This document shows positions 1 through 13,000 of a DNA stretch of 64,000 nucleotides, piece by piece. The notes below the pieces were generated by a model that searched no databases, had not been told where the DNA came from, and saw only the letters and a program-made list of their open reading frames with translations. Positions within the stretch are counted from its first letter, which is position 1; every line of letters starts with the position of its first letter. The translations under genes were made by a program, and so were the position numbers. This DNA is from Antedon bifida (Eukaryota; Echinodermata; Crinoidea; Comatulida; Antedonidae): assembly GCA_963402885.1 (NCBI GenBank), contig OY727094.1:30010501-30074500 (forward strand). The letters run 5' to 3'.

Positions 1-160
1 GCAAGTATTGTCTACTTCACACTCTTTAGTTTAGCATGTGTTGCAGAGAAAAATGAAATGGAGTAGTTAAAAGATACCACAATGCTTTGTTCATTTCTGA
101 AGTTTTTTTCAGTCCAAATTATTAAGTGTAGTTGCTTGTTTAGTGCAATCAAAACTAACT

Positions 161-302
161 AAACCTCTGTCTACGCTATCAAACATCATGTGACAAAAAA
201 ATGGGATGTGCCCATATATGGACATGATGATGTCATATCGCTACCATATTTGGGCACATCACACATTTTTTTGTCAAACTAGTTTGATAGTGTAGATAGT
301 CT
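161..302 (+). mobile_element. Palindromic MITE, TCTGTCTAC family, orientation A
   Basis: Left arm ctctgtctacgctatcaaac and right arm tttgatagtgtagat flank the core cccatatatggacatgatga and a tatttgggcacatcac stretch. Slightly diverged copy. Confidence 0.85.
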
Positions 303-478
303 CCATTAGCAAATGCACCAATTGCTGCCCATGCTAGCGCATCTGTGACAATAATAATGATTTGATACCAAATGCCAAGGCATGGTGACACCTTATGTGT
401 CAGGGATGTATGAGTTACAGAGACCGGTGGGTGTCTTTCGGGTTATCTGCAACTGTTATCAAACTTGTTATCTTGCAG

Positions 479-593
479 GGAAACGATGCTTCATGCTCTA
501 AGAGGTGTTATTACCAATGCTGGCAAAAAAGCAGGAGAACCAATAAGAAAATTAATTGTTGATACGCTGCTTGAATTACTGTCAACAAAAGAG
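479..593 (+). CDS. GCN1: GCN1 exon (first seen in window)
   Basis: The acceptor ttgcag ends at 478 and the donor is gtaaat at 594. The first base completes a codon from an exon outside the window. It encodes ETMLHALRGVITNAG and runs to LLELLSTKE, matching the MLNALRFVIQGAG segment of animal GCN1. It ends in phase 0. Confidence 0.9.
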
Positions 594-3500
594 GTAAATT
601 GTAATGTAATATTATTTATTATAACACAACATAAGTGTATCCTTGTCATTTGATTGGTTGATTGTGTATCACATGCGATGCATTATTTTTTCCCATTTTA
701 ATGTGGTACTATTGCATGCTCAGTTTTTTGTAAATATTTGAGTTTAGTGCGAATTATGAATGTATCTAACATGTATGGTGTGTTGTCTCTAGCTGCCCTA
801 CCTTATACCCGAATTCCAAGCACCAACTCATCAAATAGAACTGTCAACCTTTCAACATTTATTATTATTTATCTACTGTTCTTTTTCTTACCCTCTATTT
901 CTTTTCGAGGTTCATAGTATTTTAACTTTTAACCCTGTGTTTTTAGGACGTATGTTGCATGGCGGCTGCTGGCTGTGTTGGAGCTCTGTGTGCTGTAGTA
1001 TCAGATGAACAAATGAACAAAATCTTGTGTAATCATTTATTAGGTGAGAAATGTTTTTTTTTCCCTTTAAATTGAACATGTACAAAATTAATCAACACAG
1101 TACTGTTGTTTTGTTTTTTACACATTATGTAGTGTAGTTATAGTAATAAACTGTTTTAATCCTCACATGCTGAAAATGAATGTTGTACTTTAAATCAATA
1201 TGCAACAGGTTAGCCTATACCTACACAAATCATTTTTTATGAAAATTGTGGACTACTCCTTGGGAAGGCTCATATAAATACAATGTTATTTCCACATTAT
1301 CGTAAAGAAATACAGGTAACATTCTTCAGAAATCGGTAGCACACACATTACGTATTCATTAACATTATCAATCACATTCTCTCTATTCAGCCTTTATCTG
1401 TTAATTCCTTTGGCCATACTTAATGTATCCCATTACAATACTATGTAGACTAATACATACAATTATTGAACACTCACTTCCTATACACATGGAAATTGAG
1501 ACAAAGTTATTCAAAGTGCAATAGAAAATGTTTAAATTGTAAATATGTTATAAATAATGTATACAGTAGATTTCATTATATAACATCTAAATAAATTACT
1601 GTCATTTGATTGGACGATTGTTGGTCACATGGCGTGCAATAGTACGCACTATTTAACGATCATGTAATGGTACAAATAATGGCATTTGGTGAAATATAAC
1701 CTTTCATTATTCACCTCATGCCATTATTTGTACCATTACACTCACAAACATTCATTATTTGTATACTATTGCATGACTGTTTTAAATAGTAAATATGTTA
1801 TAAATAATGTATACAGTAGATTTTACTATTGCATGACTGTTTTAAATAGTAAATATATTATAAATAGTGTATACAGTAGATTTTACTATTGCATGACAGT
1901 GCAATTTGTCCACTTTTGAGTTAATTTCGATATTTATTTTCAATATTATTATAATTATTATCTGAAAGAGGCATTGCCAGAAAAAAATGCATGCCCCCTC
2001 TACAATCTGAAAAAAAGGAAAAAGTGTTGGTAAATTGCATTAATTGTTGATTGAAGAATAGTCAATAAATATACAGTATTATCATTTTAGTGCAACTGTA
2101 CAATATGTTTAATATTATTATTCAATAATGAGTTATTTAAGGTGGACTGTTGCTTTTAAATCTGAAATATTTTGATAATTTAGAAGTCTGAACTCCTCCT
2201 ATCAATGAACGTAGTTTTAAATGTAAACTAAAACAAAAAATTAAATTAATTTTAGCTAAACTAATGTTTCCTTAGCCATATTTTCATGTATGAATGTCTC
2301 TGAGAAAAGTGCACATGTAACATTTTTATTAAATGATGTCCGCTTTAAGACTCAGTCTCCAGGGTAATTGATGATTAAGCATGGAAATTCAATAAATATG
2401 TCTGCGTCTAAGCACTTCCTTAGTGGAAGTATGTAATAATGCTAGCACTGCACGTTACTCTGGCCTAAATTCTCAAAGTGCCCATAAAAAACTTGAATGG
2501 TTTTCTCAGTGGTAACTACAAATCAGATAAACTTGTAGTCATTTCGCAGTCATCTAAGTTTTACCATGCTAAATTTACTTAGACAATCATTTTCAGCTAG
2601 TCTGATGGAACATGAAAGAATTTTTGTTTGGTCTGATAAATAATGGACACATTGACCTAAAAGTTAGAAATAATAATAATAATATCCTTCATTTATAAGA
2701 GCCTAATGTTCTGAAACATCTAAGTGCTGTACATATTATTACCCTAGTCATCAAACACATATGGAAACATACTCCCATAATGCAGCTAGTACTCAGCGCT
2801 CAGTCTTGACAGGTATTCATTTATACATATGGGTGGAGAGAAGCAAACGTCAGTAAAGTGTCTTGCCTAAAGATACAAGACGGGCGCTTGGATTTGATCA
2901 GTAGTCCAATGTCCAACACACTGCGCCACACGCCCTTAAACGTGGTTTTGGAAAAAACGTCCACACCATGTTTATTCAATCACACATTTTTTTTCTCCCC
3001 TTTTTTGTGGATCACATGATGTTTTATAATGTCTTAATTCCCAGGAAATGCCACAAAACTTTTCGTGACTCAAAATAGCTACATTCCCTTAAGTACCGCA
3101 CATGTTGTATTCCGAAAAAAACGAATAATGGAACCAACTAAGCTATGATTGAAACGCAATGTCATGCGTATTTTACCCACCCCAAGGGAACTGTCCCTGA
3201 CCATTTTAATACCCCTTTTTTATATTGTAACTATGACATTTTACAAACTGAATTTTATAAATGATGAACCTAATTCCCTAGTGAAATTGACCTAGGAAAA
3301 ATAGAATTTTTAAAACATTTGCACTTAATTTGACCCAAAGATAAATTCACTAAGATGAGTGTAGATTTTATTTATAGTTATCAAATCCTAGTATTCAATA
3401 TAATATAATATCATTTTAAAATACAACATGAATGCTCCCATGGCCTAATGGTAGGATGTCTGCATATCAGGTAGAACATGCTGGGTTCGAATCTTGGTGT

Positions 3501-6500
3501 GATTCTCAGATTTTCTGTATTCCTGCAGAAATATATATATATTTAAAAAAATCATTTTACCAGTACAGTTTGGTCGTTATTGTATGCAAAAGCTACCAAA
3601 GGGTTTTTTGCAAAAGCGCCACTAGTTAGGAACCAGCTTCCACTCCATATCTGTCAATGTAAATCTCTTAAGCAACTCAAGTGAGGGCGTGTGGCGCAGT
3701 GTGTTTGACGTTGGACTACTGATCGTGAGACTGAGGTTGAATCCAACTCTCGCCGCATTGCTTGTGTCCGTATCCAAGATACTTTACTTACGTTTGCCTC
3801 TCTCCACCCAGGTGTATAAATGGGTACCCGGTTAGATCAAGACACAACTTTGCGCTGATTACTAGCTGCATTATGGAAGCATGTTTCCATACGTGTTTGA
3901 TCCAAAAAAATGACTGGGGTAATAATGTTCAGCGCATTGAGAGCTTGCTTATATGCGCTATATAAGAATGAACTATTATTATAAGTCACTTCTAAAATCT
4001 CACCTTTTTCAATAATTCTTGTTGGTCTTTTACCGCTGTGAGACATCAGTAAATAGCCCTTTTATAAAAGCTTATTATTATTATTAATGATGTTCTGCAT
4101 TAAGATAGTGAGAAGCATGTTTTTTTTTTAAATTACATGTAAATTGTTTTAAATTATAGATGTTAGCAGTGATTGGATCTTACAACATGGTCGTAGTGTA
4201 GCCTTATCAATAGCAATCAAAGAAGCACCTGAGAGGGTGTTGGCCAGTGAATACCAAGCTAAAATTATTCAAATACTTACATCAAATGCAACAAATGATA
4301 GGGTAAGTCATTAATACAAGGGGTTGCACCTCTGGCTATATCAAGGTATCCCATTTTTGTCTAGTGGTCGAGCAGTCAAAGCAAGAGTTTTGCAACCATG
4401 GCACAGGTTCAAGGCTTATCTTAACAGTAAGAACTTAAAACTGGAGGTCCAGTGTACACTTGTGACTCATGTACACCTTAAAGAACCTAGTTCATCTTTG
4501 AAACAGTAGTACTCCAATGTTCTCGCCATCTCGGCCCCATCAGTGCTGCCTGATGTACAACCCTTACAGGAAATGAAAGGTGTTGTACACACATGTGTGT
4601 ACTTCAGCCCCATCCCAGTAATCTTTTCTATTAGTATATCTCCGTCTAGAACACTGCTTTTCCAGCTAATATCTAGAGTCCTACCATTATTTCAATGTGG
4701 TAACAGGTCTTTAAATCGGTATCACTGCTTTTTATTACTGCCCTTTGCTATGCAATATCAATCGACTATCTAACCATGTTTTCTATAGATTCCAATATGT
4801 ACAAGTGGCATAAGAGGGCTAGGATTCACCATTAGGCACCTCATATCAAAGAAAGTAGATGTCCCACCAGGAATTATCACATCATTTACAAAGGTAAGAT
4901 TAAAAAAAATAATAGGATGGAAGAGGGGAAGTAAAGAGAGTGAGGATGAGATAGGTGCACTCTGCACTTTGTATGTTACACAACAAATAGAGGTTGGGGA
5001 CTGGAGAACTGCACTTTGAAATTTGTAACCTGCAAAAAAAAAAAAGAGGTTGGAGACAAGAGGAGTGCACACTGCACTTTTTAACCTATAAAAAAAAGAG
5101 GTTGTTGGCAGGAGAAGTGCACACTACACTTTTCAACCTACCAAGAAATCATAATAGTTATGTAATATGAAATTGTATGAAAAATGTACAGTCAACTTAA
5201 GAATTGAGTTTGATCATATAAAACATCTATAGCTATTGCAGCCATCCTCCATCTTTCACCCCTATTTTCTCACCTGCGTTAGTCCCAGACAATTTGGTAC
5301 AGTATATCTTGGAACAGATGACTGTGTCTGGGAGATTAAAAGTTTAATCAGATGTCATTTCCTTTACAATATTTATAAATCTCCATTATTACAACAGACA
5401 TTCATTGACCCATTAATCATTCACTTCTTTCTTGACCTTAATACAACCAGATCTTGTTTACATTGACACAGACGACCTTTCCTTAGACTTCCTGTTCTCA
5501 GATCAACGACCAGAAATAGCATCATCAATACAAACATATTACAACAATTACCAACGTTAATCTATTCTGGGTGATAGCGTTTTTAATTGTATGTGAATCC
5601 GCAGTACAATGGAAGGAAACATACTGTTTGCATGTAAAAGTTAATATAAATATTTGCGTGCAACAGTTGTTTTTAAACACTCCCTTTACAGTTCTTTTAA
5701 TTGTTTACTTCCATAGATACTGTTTATCAATGCGCACATTATTTATTAAATTCAAAACATCCTTAAATATTCTATAAACTTATCTGTGTGTGTACTATTT
5801 TAAAGCAATAATTATGAATTTCAATAAGTATTGGAAAAAGATTTTTGTGCTAGTTAAAGCTCTGTCTAACTATCAAACGTTATGTGATGTGAAATATGTG
5901 GACATGATGATGTCATATCACTATCATATTCGGGCACATCACACTGATGATGTTTTGTCAAACTATTTGATAGTGTAGACAGAGCTTTAGAGTGGGTTTT
6001 ACTAGCCCACTAAAAGTAAAAAGATAAAAGTAAAATAGTTTGTTGCTATGAGTTGACTTGATCATGTCTTTGCTCCAGTTAAGATACTTTACGAAGTGAT
6101 TAAATTCGTAAATTATAATTTTAGGATAGACTCTGTCGTTTATGAAAAAACATTTAAAAATATTTGCTTATGTTATTTTAAAAATCATTGATTTAAAACA
6201 TGGTTTTTTGCTAAGCAATTTTTATAAACTTGACCCTAGTGCTAACTCTTCACGAGTCCACTGAACTGGCTGTATCTCAGTTGTTGTAACTCTGTACAGT
6301 ACAGTAGTACATGTACATGTATCTAATATCCCTTGATAACATACTCTCATCAAATTAATTAGCTTTTTGTATATCAAACTATGTTACTTGAGTGTAACAT
6401 AATTTTTGGATGTGAAGGAGACTAAAGAACTCTGAACGGAAGTATAAGAAATCGCATGTTTGGGAATTATAGTGAAGTGTGTATTATGAAAGGTTGACTT

Positions 6501-7029
6501 CACTACAGGGCTATCTTTGTGACCGGCCCGCATTTTATTTTCCATTTAAACTTATTAATTTGTCTCCTTTCGCATGATTAAACTTGTGTCCTGTAATGGC
6601 AAGTCATTTTGCTAAATTTTAAAATTGCGTTTCAATAGTTGAATTACTGTGAGTTTTGTCAAGTTTAAAATTTAGGTGAGCTTATAATTCCTCTTAAGGT
6701 TTTGTTTGGTTTTAAGTATTGTTATGGCCAATCGTGTGATTTTTTAGTGGTTGAATTATCGTCATGAATTCTATGAATAGTGCATTATTATCAAGGTTAT
6801 TTCTGATTTCTTTTTACCTTCTGTACTTACTGTAGGGCAATATTTAATATCACTATATCAATATTTTCAATTTATATTGCACCATTCCAACTACATGCTT
6901 CTCCCCTAAGGGTCACTTCATGTCAGTGCTGCCAATTCTAACGCTCATTTGTGGATGTGTGAGCACTAGGGTAACCCCCACTCGTCTCGAAAGATGTACT
7001 AGGTTCACAGCATTTTATGTAACACTGGG

Positions 7030-7060
<31 letters not shown>

Positions 7061-10000
7061 TTGTTCTACCACCAGAACCATGGACCGAGTTTGCCTATGG
7101 CTATGGATTATGGTTCCACTGTCTGTCCTGTTGCTTGGCCACTTACAATATCTTTTTATTTACTATTTTAATCTATATCAATTCACCAAAACCCACTCAC
7201 GAGTACAGTGGATGAAATGTTCATATCGATCAACGCAAACCTGTATTAATTAAACTTATAATGACACAAATAGGAACCTCGGTCCCTGCGCAGTGTATCA
7301 TTAAAATGTTTGGTTACTAGAATACAATGACCAGCTATATCTTCATCCGATGGGTGGGACACTCCAGCTGGTATATAACAACAATTCTTACTGCCATCCT
7401 GTCCAGCTATACCCAGTAGACACTGTATATAACCATAGAGAGTTGACTACAATGTCTCTATGATGTATAGTGACTAGGCGTTGCCTGAGAAATAACTATT
7501 GGTAGTCTATAGTGCTTTCGATTTTTTATAATAATTAATACATTTTGTTTTTTTATTATAAAATTAAAATGATTGACAGGTCTTTATTCTGACCTGCTTT
7601 CATAATTATGTTTAATATCCAGACAGGATGGTTGAATGTTAAACATTAAATTTTAATTTCCTAAGTTTCTTCTCCTTTTTTATTTTTCAAGTTCGCTCTA
7701 GTTGTAAATAACATCTATGCATCTAATTTGCCATTGTTTATTGAAATCAATAAAAAGTTATGTTAAAGTCAACAAACTGCATAAAATTATAAATAGCAAC
7801 TAAATAGCAAAATATATTTACAAAATTAAATGTTAATAACAATTTATTATCTTGTTTATTTTAGTAAACATAAAGTCCAAAATAGTTCTTTGTTTGCTAT
7901 TAATTTTTAAATCAAAATATTATACTGTACATTTACAATTTAAAATACAGTTTGCTTTTAAGCTCTGTCTACACTATCAAACTAGTTTGACAAAAAAGTG
8001 TGATGTGCTCAAATATGGTAGTGATATTCCCAAATATGGTAGTGATATGACATCATCATGTCCATATATGTATGGGCACATCACATTTTTTTTTAAGTTT
8101 GATAGTGTAGACAGAGCTTTAGAATTTATAAGAAAATTATGCAATCACAAATATTGAAAATTGTTTCTTTAAATTTAACAGAACACTTTGAATAATAAGT
8201 TTATTAATTTGATGAAATTGTTTCAATCATTTCTTCGTTTATTATAATAACAACAAAAATACTAACAATTGTATATTACTTAAAGTTAAACTAAACAATA
8301 CAAAATCACTACTACTAATAATTATCAAAAACACAATAGGGTGATTCATTGCAAATATTATACAGTATCCCATTGTATAAAAGCATTGCGGCTTGCAAGT
8401 TTAACTTTACATGTAACAAAAAAAATAATTGTCTCTTAAGTTAAACTACAAAGTGCTACTACTAGTAATGATAATTATTTAAACAAAAACACAATAGGGT
8501 GATTCATTGCAAATATATCCCATTGTTTAAAAGCATTGCGGATGTGTAACAAAAAATAAGTGTATCATATGTTAAACTACAAATTACTATTAATAACAAT
8601 AATTATTTAATCAAAAACACAATAGGGTGATTCATTATATCTTCAGCCTATTGTGTCTTGTGAACGCACAGTTCTTTGTTGTGAGATGCATGATTGGAAG
8701 GAAGTTGAGCTCGTTCGTAAATCTCTCGGATTATTAACCATTACTTCCTTGATTGGGCAACGCTAAGTGGCGCCAGTAATGTGCACTTGGAAGACCTCTT
8801 ACTTTAATCCTCATCAACTCTGTAAAAGTAATGCTAATAGAAAATATTAATATTATGAATATGTGCCTATACTAATTCAGGTTGAAGTATAAAATTAGCT
8901 AAGGATGTTTACCACAGAACAGATGATGTAAATATTACGTTTTTAAAGTGTGCTTTTTTGTATGTTTTAGATAATATCTCAAATTCAGTCTATTTGAATT
9001 GTAAAGTACAGTAGACCCTATTACTTACTTAGGTTTACTTAGGTGATATACTGGACGCAGGACTAAAGTCCTCTATATCCAGATCCAATTGGTCCAATCC
9101 TGGTATTTTGAATCCTTAACTTGTGATCATATATTACTGGTTGATTCCGCCAGAATTTGTCCATTTGTCTATTAAGGGAACACCTTTGACTTCGAGACCC
9201 AACAAAGAGGCCCCTAAATAAAGTCCCCTGAATAGAGGTTGTCTGTATTGTTAAAAATTATCCACTTGATAGTTTCACAGGAAAGTGTCCCCTTTATCCC
9301 TGAATATGGATGCGGGTTCTACTCAAGTCCCATTTTTGTACACTATTTGAAAGAATGTACTTATATAATTTAACTAGAAAGTTCCTTGTCAATATATAAA
9401 CCCTTGCGTGTAGATTATCTGATGGTTTATAAATATAAGAAGTGTGCTCTGTTACGATTTGATCCTCATTAGTAATTTGTGGCTAAATACGATATTTTTA
9501 GAATGAATATTTACAAAATCGTTGATTAAATTATTATAAATTGTCTAAGAATCGCAACTAATTAAGGAAATATTATCACAACAAATTCAGAAACAGAAAA
9601 TGTCTGTTTTATTGTGATTAAACGATTTTGCATACATTAAGGTGGATATAATTAAGTAATATAAATAATTTAATCATAAAAAGTAATATAATTTAGAGAT
9701 TAATTTATTGCCTATTTGTTGAGAACTTATATTAATGGTACTCATTCAAATATCATATTTTATTCCATGTTATATATTCTGTGACTTGGAAACAAATCAT
9801 AACCATCTTAACCACACAACATTTTAGATATGATTTTTCAGCAATAATGTTGCAAAAACTTTATTGCCAAAATACATTTTAACATTCAAATATTATGGAA
9901 ATACATTATCATTGCAAATTAATTAAAAGACTTTTCCAGAGTCCATTAATGATTGGACGCCTGTTGTATGAACGACAGTCTCTGTCAGTTAAAAATTCTG

Positions 10001-13000
10001 TGATAGTATTGTGAGAGGTTTGAATCCCGCAAGATATTAAAATTAAACTTTTGTTGACGAGCTATGCTTGATACAATTGTGGGAACATGCTTAAAAAATC
10101 AAGAATTTTCTTCTATAACTTTGCGATATTAATGTTATATCATAATATGATTATTCATTTTCCTCTAATGAGCGTGCAAACTTTTGAACTTTTACCTCAG
10201 CAAGTGAAAGCATAAGTAGGCAATATCGTTCATTATTTATTTTTGTGCCACTTATATAAATATTAATATTTTACCAAGAACCTCTTGTGCTAATCTTTAA
10301 CTCTTCAACAGGAAATTAACTTTGACCTGGCAATTAATTCTGTAGTTATGATCATCGATGGGAGCATATCAAGTACTAAGTGAAAGCTAGATTTATAGAA
10401 TGCTTCTTCAGACTCAGAAATTAGTATAGCCAGGGTATTACCATTATTTATTTGAATAAACACCCTGCTATAAATAAACATCACCAACCCCCCCCCCCCC
10501 CCCCCCACAAACCCCAACCCCCAAACCACTCCCATAGAACATCATTTTAAAAAACACCCCGCAACATGCATATAATATACACAATATTGTATTGCCCTTA
10601 AAAGATGTATAGCTAGCAAAAGTACATGGGTGCATAAAAGATACCAATAACATGGACAATGAAATCACTCCATTTTTTCTTCCAGTTTATTGATTTATCG
10701 TATACTAATCAGTCTCAATACCAAAATATTCATTCTGTATGAGTATGCATTATACCAACTTCAGCTTTCAATCAATTTATTGGAGACCATTGCTTAAAGT
10801 TTGACTAAATGTAAACCATAAATGCGTACAACCCTGTGGGATCACCACTTTAGTATAACCTTAGATTCCCCGATAAATGCGAAAGAGCAAGTTCATGGCG
10901 TATATCAGGCCTTGGACGTCTTCCCATCTGTGAGCACTGAGTTTGTTAGTTGTACAGAAGGGAGAATATTAATTGATGAATTAATATATAACCATATTTT
11001 TTTGCTTTATAACGCAAATTCAAACATTAGAATGCAGAGTATAGGATATCAAATCAAGCACAGCATTACTTTTTCAGTTTTCTTTAGGCCCTTGAGTCCA
11101 CACTTTTTACAAAATCATGGATTCACCATTGATAGTAAATGGTTCCTATGCATCATCTTCAATCTGCTGTTTTATTTTATTCTTCTTCTATGCGTTATGT
11201 GCTTGGAAACATTTTGCTTTAGGAGGAGCTATATAAGACATCCATTATTATTATATTAAACTTCTTCTATTTCATATAGTAGCCATTCCATTTACTAATT
11301 CCTTTTTCCTCCTCCCTTTTTTATTGAGGATATATTTAAATAGAGGATATATTAAAAGGATAGTTGCGGTACTTTCCTCGTAATAAATCAATGTGTCATT
11401 CTACTCTAAGCTTCGTTCAAAACTAAATCTCTTTAAAGTTTACCATTACGTCATTCCTAAATGTAGGATGAATGTAGGAAGTGATCTACAAATCAAAAGT
11501 GTTCGTTAATGGATGCATCATTAATAATTAAACATTCTGTCATGTTATTGACTATAAATAAATAGTTTTGGAAAAACAAAATGTTTTTTTTTTCAAACTT
11601 CAATAATCATGATCATCAGATTGTTAGTATGTTTTAAGTTATTAATATTTTGTTTACTCCACGAAGAGCCACACGGCTGCACAACTATTGGGTCTTAGGT
11701 CATTCTGTACATACTCATATGTTTCCGAGTATGCAAGGAATGACTTTTCGACATAACAGCGATCGTGGCTACACAGCTATTGAGTCAAACAGTAATTCTC
11801 TACATATTCATATCTTTCTGATTATGCAAAGAACGACTTTTTGACTTGACAGCTAAAAAGGTCACTATTAATTATTAAATCTTAACAAATACTACTAACT
11901 ACTACTTCATTTCTTTTCAATAAACATTATAAACTCTATTAACTTCCATAGTTTAGGAAACTTACTTCTTCTCAGTTTGCAAATTGATGTCGCAAGTTTC
12001 CTGTTATGTTAGGCTCTGTTTAAGTGTAATTGCCATGGATGGTAGGGAAGCAATGCTAAATGGCGCCTTCCATGTAATTAACAATCGAATCCATGTTCAT
12101 ATATTAATTTGTTGGCGTTGGGAATGTTATTTCGTACTTTCAACTACAGTATACTATTCAATTTGCTTTCAGTTGAACCATGTCATTGCATTTTCTTCTG
12201 ATTCCTGAGGCAACTATAGTTCTTTGAATTATTGTCTACCTTCCTGGTTGAATATAGTTCTAACATATTCCTTTTTTTTTCCCTATAAAAACACAATGTA
12301 CCTATAGTTGTTTCTGGTTTTGTCTAATTATTATTGTCTTTTATTCTTTACAAATCCAAATCCAATCCTTTATCTTAATTTCTCTACATATCCCTTTTTT
12401 CTCTATAAAAATATTAACACACACTGTATCTATCGTTGTTTTTGGTTTTGTTTCCAAAGACAATAGACCTTTTATCTTGTCCAAATTTCCCTACATATCC
12501 CCTTTTCTCTATAATTATATTAATACAATGTAGTTTAGTTTTCATCTTTATCCTTTCCAGAGATATCTGTAGATTGGCCCTTTCTCTCTTTTTCCCTGGC
12601 AAATAGATTAATGAACTGTGTACAATCTAATTATTACTACAGTACATGGTAAGATAATCATAAACAAAATATAATTTTCTGAGGGTGTTGACAAAAACGA
12701 AAACAATTAATACTTTGAAATGATCTACCATTAATTATTTCCTCTGTTCATTCATCTTTTATCCTGTTCTTCACTTTGCCTTCCCCTAATCTAATTAAAA
12801 GCGTGATATTGTCGTAGCGTTTGATTTATCTCCTGCTCTTTTTGTCGTGACTAATCTAATTTTCGTGCTTTTTGAAAGCGGGCTCTTTTACGGATGAGTT
12901 GCGTTTAAACGTAAGTGTTCGGGAAGTGATGCAATATTATGGCAGCTTTGAATTACCTATTAATCAAGAATACTTTTGTAGTTTAATTACTTTATTAACA

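Larger units (their letters stand above)
1044..4159 (+). other. GCN1 intron (3.1 kb) rich in small repeats
   Basis: Holds a perfect 22-bp inverted repeat (1663-1740), a 60-bp tandem repeat (1764-1899), two SINEs of one family in opposite orientation (2669-2937 and 3682-3983) and a tRNA-like SINE head (3434-3505). No extra coding exon was recognised. Confidence 0.7.

Noticed and set aside
3434-3505. Functional tRNA gene
   Set aside because: Only the A and B boxes are kept; the acceptor stem does not pair and no anticodon arm folds convincingly.
7852-8157. 101-codon open frame
   Set aside because: Its second half is the palindromic MITE at 7958-8121 and its first half AT-rich translation.
10822-11259. 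145-codon open frame on the plus strand in the long GCN1 intron
   Set aside because: No recognisable domain; hydrophobic AT-type ending and a repeat-like tail (gctatataagacat then ATT repeats). Most likely chance within a decayed repeat.
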